From NCBI RefSeq assembly GCF_001403875.1, contig NZ_LN884298.1, positions 434,001 through 498,000 of the forward strand: a stretch of DNA of 64,000 nt, given 5' to 3'. This DNA is from Paenibacillus ihumii. GTDB lineage: Bacteria > Bacillota > Bacilli > Paenibacillales > Paenibacillaceae. Each line of letters starts with the position of its first letter. Positions within the stretch are counted from its first letter, which is position 1. The position numbers and the translations under genes were made by a program. This document shows, piece by piece, positions 60,059-64,000 of this stretch. Under the pieces are notes generated by a model, which did not search any database, was not told the DNA's origin, and saw nothing but the letters and a program-made list of their open reading frames with translations.

Positions 60059-63000
60059 ATGGTGAACTCAATGGTACCCAGGAAACGCTCAAAATGGGTG
60101 ATATGGCTTCTGACTTTTGCAATATCTTTCACACCGCTGCTTCATTCCATCACGGCCCACGCTGCAGATGGCAATTCATCTCCTCAGTCTACAACCTACG
60201 CAAATGCCCCTGCGTCAGTGACCGCTTCTACTTACACATTTGCATCCCAAGATCCGCTGGCGCCGCAGAATTTAAGGGTCGTGCAGGATTCAATCACCTC
60301 TACTGGAGCTACTATAGAATGGGATTATGATCCCGATGATCCAAACCATGTAGGAGATGTCGATGTGTGGCATGCCGATACCGATGAGTATTTCACTTGG
60401 GGTAGCGGCGACAGTCGAACGATTGATGACTTAAAGCCAAATACGACTTACAAGCTCTATATTACCTGGTATGAAAGACCGGCCCCAGAAGCAGCATTGC
60501 GGCACAAAAGCAATGTGGTCGAATTTACGACCCTCGATGGACCGGGCAAACCCGAGAAAACCGCCGCACCGGCTAATCTTCGGCTAATTGAAGCAACACA
60601 TAATCAGGCTACCTTTGAATGGAACTACCTTCCAGATGACCCGAATAATATCGATGTCTGGGATGCCGATACTGACAGATATATCACTTGGGGGAACCTG
60701 ACTACTCATGCGGTCACGAATCTTCAGCCGGAAACCACCTATCGCATTTACATTACCTGGTATGACCACAGGCCTTCTAAAGAATTAAAAAGTAATGTTC
60801 TTGAATTTACTACAACGGCAGACACAACCGTGTATGAGGAAGCGCCTCTTGCACCTCCAAGCTTCTTGAAGGTCACGGATGTCTCCGCAGATACGATAAC
60901 CTTGAACTGGGGCTCCAGCCCAAGGGCGACCGGATACCAGCTCTATGTGAACGATGCCTTGGCAGAGGAAACCGATGGAACTACACTGTCCTACGGCCCC
61001 CTTGCACAAGGCAGCATTTATACGTTCGCAGTAAGCGCGGTAAATGACGATGAGCCGGCTTCCGAGAAAAGCAACCTAGTCACCGTAACATGGGGCGAGC
61101 TTGCCCAGCCGAAGGGGCTGCAGATCGTGTCAGCTACAAGAAGCGCCGCGGCTTTAGGATGGGCGCCTGTCTCTGGGGCTACAAGCTATGACATTTATCA
61201 AGATGGAGCTAAGATCGGCTCCAGCAGCGATAACCGTTATGTAGCCAAGGGACTTGAAGAAGGCAAAACCTATCGTTATACCATTGTTGCCAAGAACAGC
61301 TTATGGTCTTCTTCTGCAAGCGAGGAGATCTCGGTAGTACCGGGCAGCAACTACAACAATATTACTTATTACACCTCTTGGTCTGCTAGCCCCACAGAAC
61401 GCAACTTCCATCCAACAGATATTGATGTATCACAAATCACACATATTAACTACGCCTTTGGCGATATTTGCTGGAAGAAATTCGGCAGCACCGTAAGAGC
61501 TTGCGAGGATCCTACTATTCCTGGCCAGGATCGCTACGTCCATAACGGCGAAATCATTATAGGCGATCCGGAATTCGACTTCGTGAATCTGGATTCATTG
61601 GCAGAGATCAGAGACCGAAACCCTCATTTGAAGCTGTTGGTTTCCGTCGGCGGCTGGTCCTGGTCCAACAACTTCTCCAATATGGCAGCAACCGAGGAAA
61701 CCCGCCGCTCGTTCGCGGATTCAGCGGTTAGATTCCTTCGTCAATACAAGCTTGACGGATTAGACGTGGACTGGGAATATCCTGTTGAGGGCGGAGAGGA
61801 AGATAACTCCAGAAGCCCTGAGGATCCGGAAAACTACACGCTTATGATGAAAGCCGTTCGCGAAGCGCTGGATGCAGCCGGCTCCGAGGACAACAAGTAC
61901 TATTTATTAACAATTGCTTCTGCACAAGGCGATAACTTCGTCAGAAATGCCGATCTCGCCAACTCCGTACAATATCTCGATTTTGTTAATATTATGTCCT
62001 ATGATTTCAGCGGAAGCTGGGAGACGCTGGCGCACCACAATTCACCATTGTTCTATGATAAGGAGCATCCATTGGCATCGACCACAGCTCCAAGAAATCA
62101 TGTGCTTGGCGGTCTTCTAGGCCATTTGAATGGCGGAGTTCCACAGCATAAATTGATGGTAGGCGTGCCTTTCTACGGAAAAGCATGGGCAGATTGCCCT
62201 GCTAACGGTCAATATCAGACCTGCGACAGCATTATGCCGGGAACTTGGGAAGCCGGTATACTGGACTATACAGATATTGAGGAAAACTTCTTGAACAAGA
62301 ACGGCTATGTCCGTTATTGGAATGAAGCGGCAAAGGTCCCTTACCTGTATAGCGAGGAAACCAAAGGCTTCGTTACCTATAACGACAAAGCTACAATGAT
62401 GTACACGGCCTCGATCGTCAAATCCTTGGATATCGCAGGCGTCATGAGCTGGGAGATCAGCGGCGACCGCAACCGGACGTTGACTACTCAGCTGGTGAAG
62501 GACCTGCCGATCGACGGCAGTGTGAACACTTCTGCTCTAGCAGCTCCTAGCAATCTATTGGCATCTGCATCGAGCGATTCGATTCAAATCCAATGGGGAG
62601 CGGTTACCGGAGCAACCGAGTACGAGGTCTATGTGAATAACGTGATGGTGGGAACCACTACGGCTAATCAATACACCATCAGCTCTCTAACGCCGAATAC
62701 CACTTACAAGATTCATTTGCTGGCGATCGCCAAAGCAGATGAGCAGATTGAGAAGGTATCCGCAGCTTCTAACGTGGTAAGCGCACAGACTTCAAGCGGT
62801 TCTGGATCAGATGGCGGTTCTGGCGGTTCTGGAGGCTCCGGAGGTTCAAGCGGCTCTAGTGGAAGCAGCGGTTCGAGCGGATCGGGCACGCCTGCACCAG
62901 CTCCAGAGAAGCCTAAGCCTGAAGGACAGCTTGACGCCAAAGTGGTTCTCGATGGAGACAAGGCCGTCGTAACCGTGCCGGCTGATGCGGCAGTCAAGGC

Positions 63001-64000
63001 TATTAACGATTCTAAATCTCTGAACTTCCAAATCTCTGCTGGCGATAAAGCCAAGCAGGCAGAGCTCCAAATTCCTCAAGAGGTCATTGCCGCACTGGCC
63101 AAAAAAGGACCGGAGAGCAGCCTGTCCCTGCTTGTGGATGGAAAGGAGCACCGCATTCCTGCGGCTCTGCTATCCGGAGAGGGAAGCGCGAGCATTTCCA
63201 TCACTGCTCCGACAGAGGCTGAAAAGGCAGCCTTCGCGGAGCTGCTGCAAGGCAAAAAGGCACTTACAGAGCCTGCCGTGCTTAGAATTGAGAAGCTTAA
63301 CGCTGATAACACGAAGCAAGAGCTCAAGCAATTCGGCAAATCCAGAGTAAGCGAATTTATTACACTGGATGCAGCCGGCATCGATGCGAAGAGCCTTGTC
63401 GGAATCGTCTATATTCCAGACACGAATGAAATTCGTTCCGTGCCTACCCTGGTTAAAGTCAATGCCGACGGGACAATTACTGTGGAAATCAAGAAAACAG
63501 GCATCGGCATTTATGCACTGGTTCAATCCAGCCTCCCTAGCCTTCTTGATGTCTCGCCATGGGCCAAAAAGGATGTAGCCGAGGCTATAGCCAAATTGAT
63601 CGCTACGAGCGAGAATGCCAATCATTTCGGGGCTAAGCAGCATACTACCCGCGCTGAAATGATATCTTTGATCGTAAGAGGCCTGGGAATTATCCCTGGC
63701 GACAACCCGTCCGTGTTCACGGATGTAGATCCGCAATCGAAGTATGCCAATGAAATCGCTGCAGCTTATGCAGCAGGACTGATCAAGGGCAGAACCGGCA
63801 GCACATTCGATCCTAACGGTCTGGTTACCCGCCAGGAGCTGGCAGTGATGCTGGCAAATGCGATGAGCTATGCTGGCAAAGAGAACAATGCAGCTGAGGA
63901 TGTGCTGGATAAATTCAAGGATCAGCATGCCATCGGTGCCTTCGCCCGTAATGCTATGGCATTTATGGTAGAGCACAAAGTCCTCTACGGCATATCGGCT
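60059..64000 (+). CDS. SLH-anchored GH18 chitinase with fibronectin type III domains, 3' end outside window
   Basis: An open frame of 1314 codons without stop to the window end. The order is: signal peptide (VIWLLTFAISFTPLLHSITAHAA), four FN3-like domains (about 64-430; the first two are near-duplicates, WDYDPDDPNH and WNYLPDDPNN), a GH18 catalytic domain (about 433-815) with DGLDVDWEYP whose catalytic Glu is about residue 573, a fifth FN3 domain (about 828-912), a Gly/Ser-rich linker (about 913-945), a domain of unknown type, then SLH repeats from about 1164 (HHTTRAEM-like TTRAEM and VTRQEL). It would cut chitin at the cell surface. AGGGG lies five bases before the ATG at 60059. A cre-like site upstream suggests glucose repression. 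Confidence 0.9.
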   Translation, partial: MVNSMVPRKRSKWVIWLLTFAISFTPLLHSITAHAADGNSSPQSTTYANAPASVTASTYTFASQDPLAPQNLRVVQDSITSTGATIEWDYDPDDPNHVGDVDVWHADTDEYFTWGSGDSRTIDDLKPNTTYKLYITWYERPAPEAALRHKSNVVEFTTLDGPGKPEKTAAPANLRLIEATHNQATFEWNYLPDDPNNIDVWDADTDRYITWGNLTTHAVTNLQPETTYRIYITWYDHRPSKELKSNVLEFTTTADTTVYEEAPLAPPSFLKVTDVSADTITLNWGSSPRATGYQLYVNDALAEETDGTTLSYGPLAQGSIYTFAVSAVNDDEPASEKSNLVTVTWGELAQPKGLQIVSATRSAAALGWAPVSGATSYDIYQDGAKIGSSSDNRYVAKGLEEGKTYRYTIVAKNSLWSSSASEEISVVPGSNYNNITYYTSWSASPTERNFHPTDIDVSQITHINYAFGDICWKKFGSTVRACEDPTIPGQDRYVHNGEIIIGDPEFDFVNLDSLAEIRDRNPHLKLLVSVGGWSWSNNFSNMAATEETRRSFADSAVRFLRQYKLDGLDVDWEYPVEGGEEDNSRSPEDPENYTLMMKAVREALDAAGSEDNKYYLLTIASAQGDNFVRNADLANSVQYLDFVNIMSYDFSGSWETLAHHNSPLFYDKEHPLASTTAPRNHVLGGLLGHLNGGVPQHKLMVGVPFYGKAWADCPANGQYQTCDSIMPGTWEAGILDYTDIEENFLNKNGYVRYWNEAAKVPYLYSEETKGFVTYNDKATMMYTASIVKSLDIAGVMSWEISGDRNRTLTTQLVKDLPIDGSVNTSALAAPSNLLASASSDSIQIQWGAVTGATEYEVYVNNVMVGTTTANQYTISSLTPNTTYKIHLLAIAKADEQIEKVSAASNVVSAQTSSGSGSDGGSGGSGGSGGSSGSSGSSGSSGSGTPAPAPEKPKPEGQLDAKVVLDGDKAVVTVPADAAVKAINDSKSLNFQISAGDKAKQAELQIPQEVIAALAKKGPESSLSLLVDGKEHRIPAALLSGEGSASISITAPTEAEKAAFAELLQGKKALTEPAVLRIEKLNADNTKQELKQFGKSRVSEFITLDAAGIDAKSLVGIVYIPDTNEIRSVPTLVKVNADGTITVEIKKTGIGIYALVQSSLPSLLDVSPWAKKDVAEAIAKLIATSENANHFGAKQHTTRAEMISLIVRGLGIIPGDNPSVFTDVDPQSKYANEIAAAYAAGLIKGRTGSTFDPNGLVTRQELAVMLANAMSYAGKENNAAEDVLDKFKDQHAIGAFARNAMAFMVEHKVLYGISA

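Overview
The window looks like a chromosome segment of a Paenibacillus-type Firmicute. This is inferred from three surface-anchored polysaccharide-degrading enzymes with S-layer homology (SLH) repeats, YesM/YesN-type two-component systems beside LplA/LplB/YtcP-type sugar ABC transporters, strong AGGAGG ribosome binding sites with frequent TTG starts, and a Bce-type peptide-resistance module. No rRNA, tRNA or CRISPR array was seen.

Layout. 1-5.1 kb: a serine hydrolase cut by the window start, a Fur-box-controlled ferredoxin/flavodoxin NADP reductase-like enzyme and an epimerase. 4.1-14 kb (minus strand): a xylan unit made of regulator, sensor kinase, second regulator, binding lipoprotein, two permeases and an intracellular GH10 xylanase. 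14.1-20.8 kb: a NodB deacetylase, an SRPBCC protein and a large SLH-anchored PL9 pectate-lyase-like enzyme. 21-34.2 kb (plus strand): a mannan/galactomannan locus with kinase and regulator, SLH-anchored GH26, GH36 alpha-galactosidase, ABC importer and cytoplasmic GH26. Two transcription units of this locus start behind near-duplicate leaders. 34.4-35.7 kb: an AT-rich insert. 35.8-41.8 kb: an NlpC/P60 hydrolase and a BceRS-BceAB module with a candidate operator, flanked by minisatellite-like repeats.

42.9-47.5 kb is an accessory island: a frameshifted deacetylase lipoprotein, an HTH-TPR receptor gene with an unlisted 50-codon secreted pro-peptide gene overlapping its 3' end, an XRE regulator, an IS3 remnant and a decayed secreted-protein gene. 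47.6-49.3 kb holds a MarR/flavoprotein pair and csaA. 49.4-55.7 kb holds a probable organosulfur (or similar anion) locus. Its regulator fuses an excisionase-type HTH to a domain homologous to the locus's own transporter binding protein, and it faces an AprA/AprB-like flavoprotein-ferredoxin pair plus SsuABC-type transporter. 55.7-59.6 kb: a TerC gene behind a yybP-ykoY (Mn2+) riboswitch, a luciferase-like monooxygenase, a pentapeptide-repeat protein and PhnA. 60.06-64 kb: a multidomain SLH-anchored GH18 chitinase that runs off the window.

How it fits together: surface enzymes cut xylan, mannan, pectin and chitin. Binding-protein ABC importers take up oligosaccharides and cytoplasmic glycosidases finish them. 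YesM/YesN pairs probably sense the sugars. The most interesting finding is the receptor/pro-peptide pair at 43.9-45.4 kb, which has the architecture of RRNPP quorum sensing and resembles the Alo systems of Paenibacillus. Second is the HTH-binding-protein fusion with its AprAB-like operon.
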